A stretch of DNA of 6,564 bases from the NCBI RefSeq assembly GCF_019052365.1, contig NZ_JAHQUY010000105.1:1-6564 (forward strand). Direction: 5' to 3'. The notes beneath the pieces are model-generated. The model was given only the letters and a program-made list of their open reading frames with translations, had not been told where the DNA came from and made no database searches. Positions 1 through 5,140 of this stretch are shown in pieces. The stretch comes from Leyella stercorea. Lineage in GTDB: Bacteria; Bacteroidota; Bacteroidia; Bacteroidales; Bacteroidaceae. Made by a program: the position numbers and the translations under genes. Numbering within the stretch: the first letter of the stretch is position 1; every line of letters starts with the position of its first letter.

Positions 1-190
1 ACCTTTGCGTTTATAATAAAAACCTTATGAGAGTATCAAATTATATTTTATTTTATCCCAATATATTCTCAACAAAAGAGAATGGACAAACAAAAGAATA
101 CCTTTATTCCTTTGCAATGAATAAGAAATCTTATCTTGAAAGAATCCTCATAGAAATTCAAGACAAGGATTTTATTATAAACGCAAAGGT
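1..190. repeat. 26-bp inverted repeats bounding a 138-bp segment (invertible promoter or MITE candidate)
   Basis: Positions 1-26 are the reverse complement of 165-190 with one mismatch in 26 (position 22 against 169). The first 21 bp are a perfect match beginning ACCTTTGCGTTTATAATAAA. The left arm begins at the first base of the window, so the repeat may extend further left. The enclosed DNA (27-164) is very AT-rich and has no convincing gene. Arm length and segment size fit the invertible promoters known upstream of Bacteroides surface-polysaccharide loci. A 190-bp MITE with terminal inverted repeats fits equally well, and target-site duplication cannot be tested because the left flank is missing. 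The repeat itself is directly visible; its function is inferred. Confidence 0.85.
58..90 (-). promoter_or_regulatory. possible leftward promoter inside the inverted-repeat segment
   Basis: Read on the minus strand, TTTG (90-87) is followed after 21 nt by TATATTGG (65-58), one mismatch from the Bacteroidetes -7 consensus TAnnTTTG. It points away from the head genes in the orientation shown. A poorer plus-strand candidate also exists (TTTG 111-114, TATCTTGA 132-139). The region is AT-rich, so chance matches are expected. Confidence 0.25.
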
Positions 191-212
191 AATAATATTT
201 TTTCAATTACCT
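187..212. other. small hairpin overlapping the outer edge of the right inverted repeat
   Basis: AGGTAAT (187-193) and ATTACCT (206-212) form a 7-bp stem with a 12-nt loop. The first four bases belong to the right arm of the large inverted repeat. It has no U-tract, so it is not a clear terminator. It could be a protein site beside the repeat or a chance palindrome in AT-rich DNA. The rest of 191-310 holds only the promoter described next. Confidence 0.3.
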
Positions 213-278
213 ACATACATACCAAATAACAAATCTTAAAGGTATTGCCATTAGCATACACCTTGCCGAAACTTGTAG

Positions 279-286
279 TATCTTTG
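279..286 (+). promoter_or_regulatory. Bacteroidetes-type promoter, -7 box
   Basis: TATCTTTG at 279-286 is an exact match to the TAnnTTTG -7 element of the Bacteroidetes housekeeping sigma factor. No well-spaced TTTG -33 box is visible; the nearest TTG (263-265) is too close and the next (245-247) too far. A transcript starting shortly after 286 would have a leader of roughly 20 nt before the ATG at 311, so this is the likely promoter of the 174-aa and 137-aa genes. Confidence 0.6.
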
Positions 287-310
287 TGCTCGTAATCAAA
301 TTACATTGTT

Positions 311-835
311 ATGAGCGACTATCACATCTATATAAAAATGCCTTCTTACCTGCGCCAGTGGTTCATCCATCGGCACAGTGGCACTGATCCTGTGCGCTTA
401 AACAACGGCAGTATTGAGTCAAAGCTTATCAAGCTCACTGTTGTCAAGCCGCCGGCATCTGCCATTCCTCATCGTAAGGGAGAAGATGAAGTCGCCATCT
501 GCATCCCGTACTCGAAGATGAGAGACCCACGCACGTACAATCACATCACCGAGACCGGAAAACGTGCGCTCCTCGAGAACATAAAGAATTCCTTCGATGT
601 TGATTGCTGGACGTTCCTTCATGATTTCGGGAAGATCGGCAAACAACAGAAGGATTTGATATACCTCTTCATGGAGCAGCGAGGTATCTTGGAGGATGGT
701 TCGTGTTGGGATTCAATCGCTAAGATATACCAGCGACTCCGAAAGAACTATCTCACAAACCAATGCAAGCGGAAAAAGTCAACGACTTCAAGCCGTAGAA
801 ATAGCAAAGCTGAATTTTCAGAAACGGAAGAATAA
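311..835 (+). CDS. hypothetical phage protein, 174 aa, head-module leading gene
   Basis: I do not recognise a named domain. The protein begins MSDYHIYIKMPSYLRQWFIH, with no signal peptide or membrane segment. The middle is mixed sheet and helix. Around residues 95-150 lies a helical stretch with a GKIGKQQKDLIYLFMEQ motif. The C-terminus is short, Lys/Arg/Ser-rich and probably disordered (from about residue 152). From memory, similar proteins occur next to head genes of Bacteroidales phages, but this cannot be checked here. The ATG at 311 fits the -7 box at 279-286 and is the only sensible start. The stop is 3 nt before the next ATG, so the two genes are almost certainly one operon. A nucleic-acid-binding role is possible from the basic tail, but that is only inference. 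Confidence 0.85.
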   Translation: MSDYHIYIKMPSYLRQWFIHRHSGTDPVRLNNGSIESKLIKLTVVKPPASAIPHRKGEDEVAICIPYSKMRDPRTYNHITETGKRALLENIKNSFDVDCWTFLHDFGKIGKQQKDLIYLFMEQRGILEDGSCWDSIAKIYQRLRKNYLTNQCKRKKSTTSSRRNSKAEFSETEE

Positions 836-838
836 AAT

Positions 839-1252
839 ATGCAAAGAATACCCGGAATCACTAAAATGATGTACATGTTTGCCGAAACGCTCACGGCAAG
901 CATAACGCAGAAAGCGTTGGCGAATGTTCCTGTTGGAGTGTTCGCTGACACTTTCACTGTGTCGCACACCGGGGATGCTATATGCGAACTGGGATCACAG
1001 TTCGACAACAATGATATGCTGGAGAAGGTGAAACTAACATTCTCCACTACTGACACCCTGCCTACACACCGCCGTCTGGCGTTCGTCATCAATACGGCGA
1101 ACGGCAAGCAGTATCTAATCGGTGCTGCCGAACCTCCTTATCCTGTTGTAAAGGTAGACTCCTCTACAGGCAGGGTGAACGGCGATTCTGCGGTCACGAA
1201 ATACACCATTTCTTACGAGAACAAAGTGGCACTTGTGCCCTGTACGGCGTGA
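839..1252 (+). CDS. hypothetical phage protein, 137 aa, probable virion component
   Basis: No named family is recognised. After a short helical N-terminus (residues 1-30), the sequence looks like a beta-rich single domain. Alternating hydrophobic strands run through residues 35-135 (for example KVKLTFSTTD, RRLAFVINT, KQYLIGAAEPPYPVVKV). A compact beta protein between other head genes suggests a small structural, decoration or connector role, but nothing in the sequence proves it. It lies 3 nt after the preceding gene and is the last gene of that transcript: its TGA stop sits inside the 5' arm and loop of a rho-independent terminator. Base composition matches the other head genes and differs from the AT-rich flanks. 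Confidence 0.85.
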   Translation: MQRIPGITKMMYMFAETLTASITQKALANVPVGVFADTFTVSHTGDAICELGSQFDNNDMLEKVKLTFSTTDTLPTHRRLAFVINTANGKQYLIGAAEPPYPVVKVDSSTGRVNGDSAVTKYTISYENKVALVPCTA

Positions 1253-1267
1253 AAAACGCCGTTTTTT
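1244..1267 (+). terminator. rho-independent terminator overlapping the stop codon
   Basis: ACGGCGT (1244-1250) pairs with ACGCCGT (1256-1262) across a GAAAA loop, and the stem runs into six T residues (1262-1267). The TGA stop of the 137-aa gene (1250-1252) begins at the last base of the 5' arm and ends in the loop, so termination is tightly coupled to the end of that gene. It separates the first two genes from the protease-capsid unit, which has its own promoter. Confidence 0.8.
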
Positions 1268-1370
1268 GTAACAAAAAGCGTGGTTTTGTAACAAGTTACA
1301 ACAAAGCTATTTCTATAACTCGTTGAAAATCAACACTTGTTATTTTTGTTACGTTTGTTACGCTTGTTAC
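1268..1370. repeat. array of GTAACAA / TTGTTAC heptamers in opposed orientation
   Basis: GTAACAA occurs at 1268-1274 and 1288-1294 (20 bp apart), followed directly by the variant GTTACAA at 1295-1301. The reverse-orientation form TTGTTA(C/T) occurs at 1337, 1346, 1355 and 1364, an exact 9-bp period. The two groups face each other across about 35 bp. This looks like an operator or iteron-type array in the gap between the two transcription units. No initiator or repressor gene is in the window to pair with it, so function is open. Confidence 0.7.
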
Positions 1371-1456
1371 ACCCGAAATAGGTTCAGTTTTGAAAAAAAC
1401 AATAAAAAAATAATTCTCTTCTCAACAAATCACCATCGGCGCCAGCCTACAATTCA

Positions 1457-1516
1457 AAGATAGTGCAAACCGAATGCAATAAAGCTTGCTTTAATTGCTG
1501 AGGTGCAGCCTATCTT
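1457..1516. repeat. 60-nt imperfect palindrome (REP-like element)
   Basis: The outer arms AAGATAG (1457-1463) and CTATCTT (1510-1516) are exact inverses. TGCA follows in both arms (1464-1467 and 1504-1507). The core GCAATAAAGC (1476-1485), TT, GCTTTAATTGC (1488-1498) pairs with one bulged base. From memory, closely similar palindromes are dispersed in intergenic regions of Bacteroidales genomes, which would make this a host-type repetitive element carried by the phage. That recollection is not checked. Confidence 0.65.
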
Positions 1517-1517
1517 A

Positions 1518-1545
1518 TCTAACACTCAAAACTCAAAATTCAAAA
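1518..1545 (+). repeat. partial heptamer array upstream of the protease promoter
   Basis: CTCAAAA, CTCAAAA and TTCAAAA run in phase at 1525-1545, preceded by the degenerate TCTAACA at 1518-1524. They are variants of the YTCAACA heptamers found just before the capsid and 190-aa genes. Here the array lies upstream of the promoter at 1582-1589 rather than against the start codon, so it would not be in the message made from that promoter. Confidence 0.6.
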
Positions 1546-1557
1546 CTCTTCCTCGTC

Positions 1558-1589
1558 TTTTCCATACATTATTATATATAATATCTTTG
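1558..1589 (+). promoter_or_regulatory. promoter for the protease-capsid unit
   Basis: TATCTTTG at 1582-1589 exactly matches the Bacteroidetes -7 element. The T-run TTTT at 1558-1561 lies 20 nt upstream, where a -33 TTTG would be expected. It follows an AT-only stretch and precedes the ATG at 1611 by about 21 nt. Because it lies after the in-frame ATG at 1503, it argues that the protease starts at 1611. The 9-bp sequence AGGTGCAGC (1501-1509) recurs inverted at 1589-1597, flanking this promoter. Confidence 0.65.
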
Positions 1590-1610
1590 CTGCACCTAAC
1601 AGAATTAATC

Positions 1611-2669
1611 ATGGCAAAGACAACATACAATCTTCACCTCAAAGGCTACGTAGGAGGTTGGGATTTCGATTCCGACTACGTGGACTACGTGCTCAACAAG
1701 AACACGGACAAGGAGGTATCTGTACTTATAGACTCACTCGGAGGACAATTCAACACAGCACTTTCCATATCCTCAGCGTTCAGGCGGCACGGCAACGTTC
1801 ATGTTCACTTTGTAGGCATGAACGCCAGTGCCGCCACTATCGCTTCCATGGGAGCGAAGCGCATCACCATGGATCGCTCGGCGGTCTACCTCGTTCACCA
1901 GTGCTCGCAGTCGTTCTTTGAATGGGGCAGCTTGAACGCCACTGATATGCAGAATCTCATTGACAACCTCGAGAAGCAGAAGGCTGACCTCAATAAGTTC
2001 GATGCCACTGTTGCGGAGATGTACGCTGCAAGATGCAAGAAGAAACCTGCCGAACTGCTCGAACTCATGAAGGTGGGCGGTTGGCTCACAGCACAGGAGG
2101 CACTTTCTTGGGGCTTCGTTGACGAACTGACGGAGTACGACGACGAGACGGCACCGGTAATGACGGAGGCGATCGCAGCTGACTGTACCGCTCATGGCAT
2201 ACCGCTTCCAAATCTTCAGACGGACAAGCAGGAGGAAATCAACGCCTTCAGGAGATTCATACAGTCCTGCGCTGCCGTTTTCCACTTTCAAGACAAGACA
2301 CACATAAACACTTCACCATCAATCACTTCCATAATCATGAAGAAGACCTACAAGAACATCTGCAAGACTCTCGCCTGTGAAGCTCTCGAAGCTGAAGACG
2401 ACAAGACCACACTCACAACACAACAGCTCGAAACGATTGAAGCCGACATCGAGGCGAAGGAGAAGTCCATCGGCGACCTCACTTCGGAGGTTGACAGACT
2501 GACTAAGGCTAACAATGAACTGGATGCCAAGGTCAAGTCACTTCCGGCTGACACCACCAACAACGTTGTTGACGACAAAAAGAACGACCCTTCTGCCGAG
2601 AAGACGGAAATCGAGAAGTTCTACGACACCACCAACTCCGCACAGGCTCTCTTTGACTCATTGCCATAA
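1611..2669 (+). CDS. ClpP-like (S14) prohead protease with C-terminal scaffold domain, 352 aa
   Basis: Residues 1 to about 180 form a ClpP/crotonase-fold serine protease like those that mature phage heads. SLGG (42-45) matches the oxyanion-loop motif. The nucleophile is Ser73 in GMNASAATIASMG and the histidine is His96 in YLVHQC. The closing helix and strand are visible in GGWLTAQEALSWGFVDE. At the point before WLTA where ClpP carries its Asp I see Gly, so the third triad residue is unassigned. Residues 243-352 are a charged coiled-coil scaffold (LTSEVDRLTKANNELDAKVK) with a disordered acidic tail. The start at 1611 is chosen because the upstream in-frame ATG (1503) would translate repeat DNA and precedes the promoter. 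The protease is expected to cleave the scaffold and possibly the capsid protein during head assembly. Confidence 0.9.
   Translation: MAKTTYNLHLKGYVGGWDFDSDYVDYVLNKNTDKEVSVLIDSLGGQFNTALSISSAFRRHGNVHVHFVGMNASAATIASMGAKRITMDRSAVYLVHQCSQSFFEWGSLNATDMQNLIDNLEKQKADLNKFDATVAEMYAARCKKKPAELLELMKVGGWLTAQEALSWGFVDELTEYDDETAPVMTEAIAADCTAHGIPLPNLQTDKQEEINAFRRFIQSCAAVFHFQDKTHINTSPSITSIIMKKTYKNICKTLACEALEAEDDKTTLTTQQLETIEADIEAKEKSIGDLTSEVDRLTKANNELDAKVKSLPADTTNNVVDDKKNDPSAEKTEIEKFYDTTNSAQALFDSLP
2337..2669 (+). CDS. internal in-frame start for a separate scaffold protein, 110 aa
   Basis: ATG at 2337 is codon 243 of the protease frame and opens MKKTYKNICKTLACEALEAE, followed by the predicted coiled coil. 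The bases before it (about 2300-2336) look like a gene leader rather than protein-coding sequence: they are G-free, rich in A and C, and contain TTCACCA (2312-2318), identical to the last heptamer before the 190-aa gene. The translated stretch THINTSPSITSIIM is low in complexity. This parallels lambda C/Nu3 and Mu I/Z, where a scaffold is made from a start inside the protease gene. Expression from this start is inferred. Confidence 0.6.
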   Translation: MKKTYKNICKTLACEALEAEDDKTTLTTQQLETIEADIEAKEKSIGDLTSEVDRLTKANNELDAKVKSLPADTTNNVVDDKKNDPSAEKTEIEKFYDTTNSAQALFDSLP

Positions 2670-2688
2670 GCCTCGCCTCGCTTTTCAC

Positions 2689-2724
2689 GGCTTAGGGAGG
2701 CATAAGAAGGCTCAAATCGGCTTA
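2689..2724 (+). repeat. four-copy decamer array (GGCTTA at 10-bp period)
   Basis: GGCTTA (2689), GGCATA (2699), GGCTCA (2709) and GGCTTA (2719) are spaced exactly 10 bp apart between the protease stop and the capsid leader. One copy per helical turn puts every copy on the same face of the DNA. TAAGCC at 2667-2672, which includes the protease stop codon, can pair with the first GGCTTA. Confidence 0.75.
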
Positions 2725-2767
2725 TCTAAATCCTCATTGAACAATTCAAAATGCGCAAAGCGCACAA

Positions 2768-2802
2768 TTCAACATTCCACACTCAACACTCAACATTCAA
2801 CA
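2768..2802 (+). promoter_or_regulatory. five-copy YTCAACA heptamer leader of the capsid gene
   Basis: TTCAACA, TTCCACA, CTCAACA, CTCAACA and TTCAACA run without gaps from 2768 to 2802, followed by CA and the ATG at 2805. The mRNA from 2764 to 2806 contains no G, so it should be unstructured. This suits the SD-independent initiation typical of Bacteroidetes. It decides the capsid start: the in-frame ATG at 2751 would merely translate these repeats. Confidence 0.75.
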
Positions 2803-2804
2803 CA

Positions 2805-3764
2805 ATGGCAGGAAAATTAACCTTCACCCTTCAAGAATACAAGGACGCTGCGCACAAGTGGCGTTCTGACTTCCTTCGTCTGCCTATCATCGGCTGCAAC
2901 GACACTCTTAAGTTCATGACTGGTCGCCCTGGCATCCGTTACAAGGAAAGCGTAGGCACGCTCAACGCCACCGCGCAGTTCGCACCATATTCGCCCACTC
3001 GCTCGGAGGACGCGAATCTGCAGCTTGATTTCCGAACTCTCGAAACCTTCTTCGGTTCGGTAGTCGCAAAGTTCGAGCCGAACTCTGCTATCTCGACGCT
3101 CCTCGGCACTGGTGCCACCAAGGGCGACGGACAGAAGTCCACACCCACAGCTCGCGAAGTGCTCGGACTGATCGCAAAGTCACTTTCGGAGCATCTCAAC
3201 GATTCCATCTGGAACGGAGTGCGCAATCCCACCGGTAACACAACAAAGGATCTTTTTAACGGATTCGACACAATCACTAAAAACGAGGTCACTGCTGGCA
3301 CCATCTCTAAGGAGAACGGCAACTACATGAAGCTGACTGAAGCCATCACCTCTGCCAACGCCGTTGACGTGGCTAAGGAGATTCTGTTCTCGCTCGACCC
3401 ACGTCTGCGCTCGCAGACTCTCTTCTTGTACTGCTCGCAGGACTTCGTTGACAAATACAACGAGGGCTACCTCCTCACTCACAGCGGCATCCCGTACAAC
3501 ACACAGTACAATCAGCCCACTGTCGAGGGTTCAAACGGCAAACTCATCTTCTGTCCGCTATACAACAAGGCTGACTCGAAGTATATGCACGTCTCGCCGA
3601 AGATCAACATGCTCTACGGCTATGACCAGATGGGCGACGTGGAATCAGTAGACGTCGAGCGCTTCGATGCTTTCCTGCTCTCGTACATCGCCACGATGTT
3701 CTTCGGTGTGCAGTTCGAGTCAATCGACAAGCGACGCCTCAAAGTCATTGAGCTTGCGCCATAA
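2805..3764 (+). CDS. probable major capsid protein, 319 aa
   Basis: The call rests mainly on position directly after the protease-scaffold gene, on size (capsid subunits of HK97 fold are commonly 300-400 aa), on soluble mixed alpha/beta composition and on the strong-looking leader. It begins MAGKLTFTLQEYKDAAHKWR. A central region with DTITKNEVTAGTIS and LTEAITSANAVDVAKEILFSLDP is followed by a substrate-like globular half ending in YIATMFFGVQFESIDKRRLKVIEL. That ending resembles the closing strands of phage capsid proteins (a beta strand lying over an aromatic-rich helix). No signal peptide or membrane segment is present. The start at 2805 follows the heptamer leader by 2 nt. The final assignment would need structure comparison. 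Confidence 0.8.
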   Translation: MAGKLTFTLQEYKDAAHKWRSDFLRLPIIGCNDTLKFMTGRPGIRYKESVGTLNATAQFAPYSPTRSEDANLQLDFRTLETFFGSVVAKFEPNSAISTLLGTGATKGDGQKSTPTAREVLGLIAKSLSEHLNDSIWNGVRNPTGNTTKDLFNGFDTITKNEVTAGTISKENGNYMKLTEAITSANAVDVAKEILFSLDPRLRSQTLFLYCSQDFVDKYNEGYLLTHSGIPYNTQYNQPTVEGSNGKLIFCPLYNKADSKYMHVSPKINMLYGYDQMGDVESVDVERFDAFLLSYIATMFFGVQFESIDKRRLKVIELAP

Positions 3765-3780
3765 GAATCCATATATCTTC

Positions 3781-3823
3781 AAGCCATTCTACGACAAGAG
3801 TAACATCTTGCGTAGAAAGGCTT
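3781..3823 (+). promoter_or_regulatory. long hairpin after the capsid gene
   Basis: AAGCCATTCTACG (3781-3793) pairs with CGTAGAAAGGCTT (3811-3823) with a single mismatch. The stem continues inward, after one bulged A, as CAAGA (3795-3799) with TCTTG (3806-3810), closing a GTAACA loop. That is 17 base pairs in all. No U-tract follows, so it is unlikely to be a simple terminator; an mRNA-stabilising, processing or attenuation role fits better. Its 3' arm contains the TAGAAAGGCTTA motif found at two later junctions. Confidence 0.8.
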
Positions 3824-3825
3824 AA

Positions 3826-3860
3826 TTCAACACTCAACATTCAACACTCAACATTCACCA
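3826..3860 (+). promoter_or_regulatory. five-copy YTCAACA heptamer leader of the 190-aa gene
   Basis: TTCAACA, CTCAACA, TTCAACA, CTCAACA and TTCACCA are contiguous from 3826 to 3860, then CC and the ATG at 3863. Copy number, phase and the 2-nt gap to ATG are the same as before the capsid gene. The mRNA is G-free from 3821 to 3864. Confidence 0.75.
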
Positions 3861-3862
3861 CC

Positions 3863-4435
3863 ATGCCTGAACCAGCAAAAACAGATATCCAGAAGTCCCT
3901 TGCATGGGCTATGGGCACACCGGAGTTACCCGGCGTTCGCCGACGTGTATATTATACCTCAAAAAACGACATCCTCGTATGGCCAAAGTTACCGCATAAC
4001 GAGACCGGACGTGTCACTTCATCCGTTTATGACGGCTCCTTCACGTTGAAGGAAAACGCTGTATGGAAATACATCGACATCCTTCCGGAGAAGTCGCAGC
4101 TTACCAGTGAGGCGCAGGGCGAGCTGCCGTCACAGACACAGCTCAACAAGCTCGTGGCGGTTCATCCGTCGGTAAGCGAAGCGGCATCGGCTGCAGCTGC
4201 TTACCTCAATAACAACGACAACGTCTTCATCGTCGAGGACATGAAGGGCAAGCACCGTGTCGTGGGTTGTGACAAGTGGACTACAAAGACCACCGTCACA
4301 CAGGATCTCGGACAGGGTGCCACAGGCACCACCGGCACCACTATCAACGTGGAGGCATCGGACGAGTGCCCAGCACCGTTCTACACCGGAACAATCGCCA
4401 CGGAAGACGGAGACATTGATTGCGCAGTAGTTTAA
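3863..4435 (+). CDS. hypothetical phage structural protein, 190 aa
   Basis: I do not recognise a named family. Residues 20-75 contain short beta-like segments (RRVYYTSKNDILVWPKLP and VWKYIDILPE). Residues 80-125 carry a Gln/Ala-rich helical part (LPSQTQLNKLVAVHP, SEAASAAAAYLNNND). Next come FIVEDMKGKHRVVGCDKW and a Gly/Thr-rich loop (GQGATGTTGTT, about 150-160), ending in an acidic beta segment. Two cysteines are present. Position directly after the capsid gene, and a leader of the same design, suggest a virion component needed in similar amounts, such as a decoration, head-completion or tail-tube-like protein. Which of these cannot be told from sequence alone. A 19-nt gap separates it from the next gene, so they are probably cotranscribed. 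Confidence 0.85.
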   Translation: MPEPAKTDIQKSLAWAMGTPELPGVRRRVYYTSKNDILVWPKLPHNETGRVTSSVYDGSFTLKENAVWKYIDILPEKSQLTSEAQGELPSQTQLNKLVAVHPSVSEAASAAAAYLNNNDNVFIVEDMKGKHRVVGCDKWTTKTTVTQDLGQGATGTTGTTINVEASDECPAPFYTGTIATEDGDIDCAVV

Positions 4436-4454
4436 AGTTAGACAATAGTTAGCA

Positions 4455-5102
4455 ATGGACAAGCGGATACCGATAGACATGCAGGAATTCTTGAATGACA
4501 TTTCCGTGCCGGACTTATCGGGTCCGCTTGATCTGTCTTCACCCAATACAACGCATGAACAGAAGGACATATTCGCCATTGAGAAACGCAAGGGATGGGA
4601 TAAGTCGGTCGAAGCACGCTGCGACTTCACCCGACGCATCCGCCTTACTCGCCGTGGTGATGTGTTCTTTATCTCGCTGTGGCAGAAGTCGTTGTACGGT
4701 AGAACGCTCACCGACATAAAGGGCGACGACTCGATGGTGGACTTCTTCGCTGACAGCATTACGCCGCTGATCCGTGACATCCTGGGCGAGTTCCTGAATA
4801 CGGGTTCGTGGTGTGTCGTCACTACTCCGAAGCGCCGACACTTGATCAAGAACTTCGCCACTCGCATCAGCGAGAAGATTGCCGCATTGCTGCACATACC
4901 GTTCTACGAGGACGTTGCCTTCTGTCACTCAAAACAGCGTATCGGGGCGGTGTTCACCATGAACAATCTCCCCAACGAGCCTAACTGCATCGTCTTCGAC
5001 GACTTCGTTACTACTGGCTCTACGCTGAAGGCTATGCGCAATGTGCTTACCGAACATCACAAGAATTGTGTGTTCTTCACAGGCATCAATAATAAATTGT
5101 AA
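4455..5102 (+). CDS. ComF-like phosphoribosyltransferase-fold protein, 215 aa
   Basis: The C-terminal half carries a clear type I phosphoribosyltransferase PRPP-binding signature, CIVFDDFVTTGSTL (residues 178-191), with the paired Asp182/Asp183 and the TTGST phosphate loop. Upstream, TPKRRHLIKNFATRISEKIA (124-143) and the short RIGAVF stretch (162-167) fall in the order seen in ComF-type proteins (basic loop, helix, substrate-side motif, PRPP loop). The N-terminal 115 residues are not recognised and contain no Cys-rich zinc region like that of ComF. No signal peptide is seen. The fold call is solid; the substrate is unknown. It sits inside a block of head genes, which is unusual for a nucleotide-salvage enzyme. 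It might act in DNA or nucleotide modification, or the fold may have been reused for binding. Confidence 0.85.
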   Translation: MDKRIPIDMQEFLNDISVPDLSGPLDLSSPNTTHEQKDIFAIEKRKGWDKSVEARCDFTRRIRLTRRGDVFFISLWQKSLYGRTLTDIKGDDSMVDFFADSITPLIRDILGEFLNTGSWCVVTTPKRRHLIKNFATRISEKIAALLHIPFYEDVAFCHSKQRIGAVFTMNNLPNEPNCIVFDDFVTTGSTLKAMRNVLTEHHKNCVFFTGINNKL

Positions 5103-5140
5103 ACAAACGGTTCTCCCACAACTATCATAATTCTAATAAT

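Noticed and set aside
27..239. Open frame of 70 codons starting just inside the inverted repeat
   Set aside because: It is AT-rich, runs across the right repeat arm and the small hairpin, resembles no protein I know, and ends in non-coding sequence. An open frame of this size is expected by chance in such DNA.
748..1107. 119-codon minus-strand frame at the junction of the first two genes
   Set aside because: It is a shadow of two plus-strand genes, with no supporting motif or start signal.
1268..1370. CRISPR array
   Set aside because: The repeated units are only 7 bp with 2- to 13-nt spacing and mixed orientation; there are no long repeats, unique spacers or cas genes.
1773..2303. 176-codon minus-strand frame over the protease gene
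   Set aside because: It covers the catalytic region of a clearly recognised protease read in the other direction and has no motif of its own.
2667..2701. Rho-independent terminator after the protease gene
   Set aside because: TAAGCC and GGCTTA can pair, but the 16-nt loop is weakly structured, alternative pairings compete and no T-run follows.
4130..4897. 255-codon open frame on the minus strand
   Set aside because: It lies opposite two well-supported plus-strand genes, is Ser/Cys/Arg-rich in the manner of antisense frames, shows no domain and has no promoter or leader.
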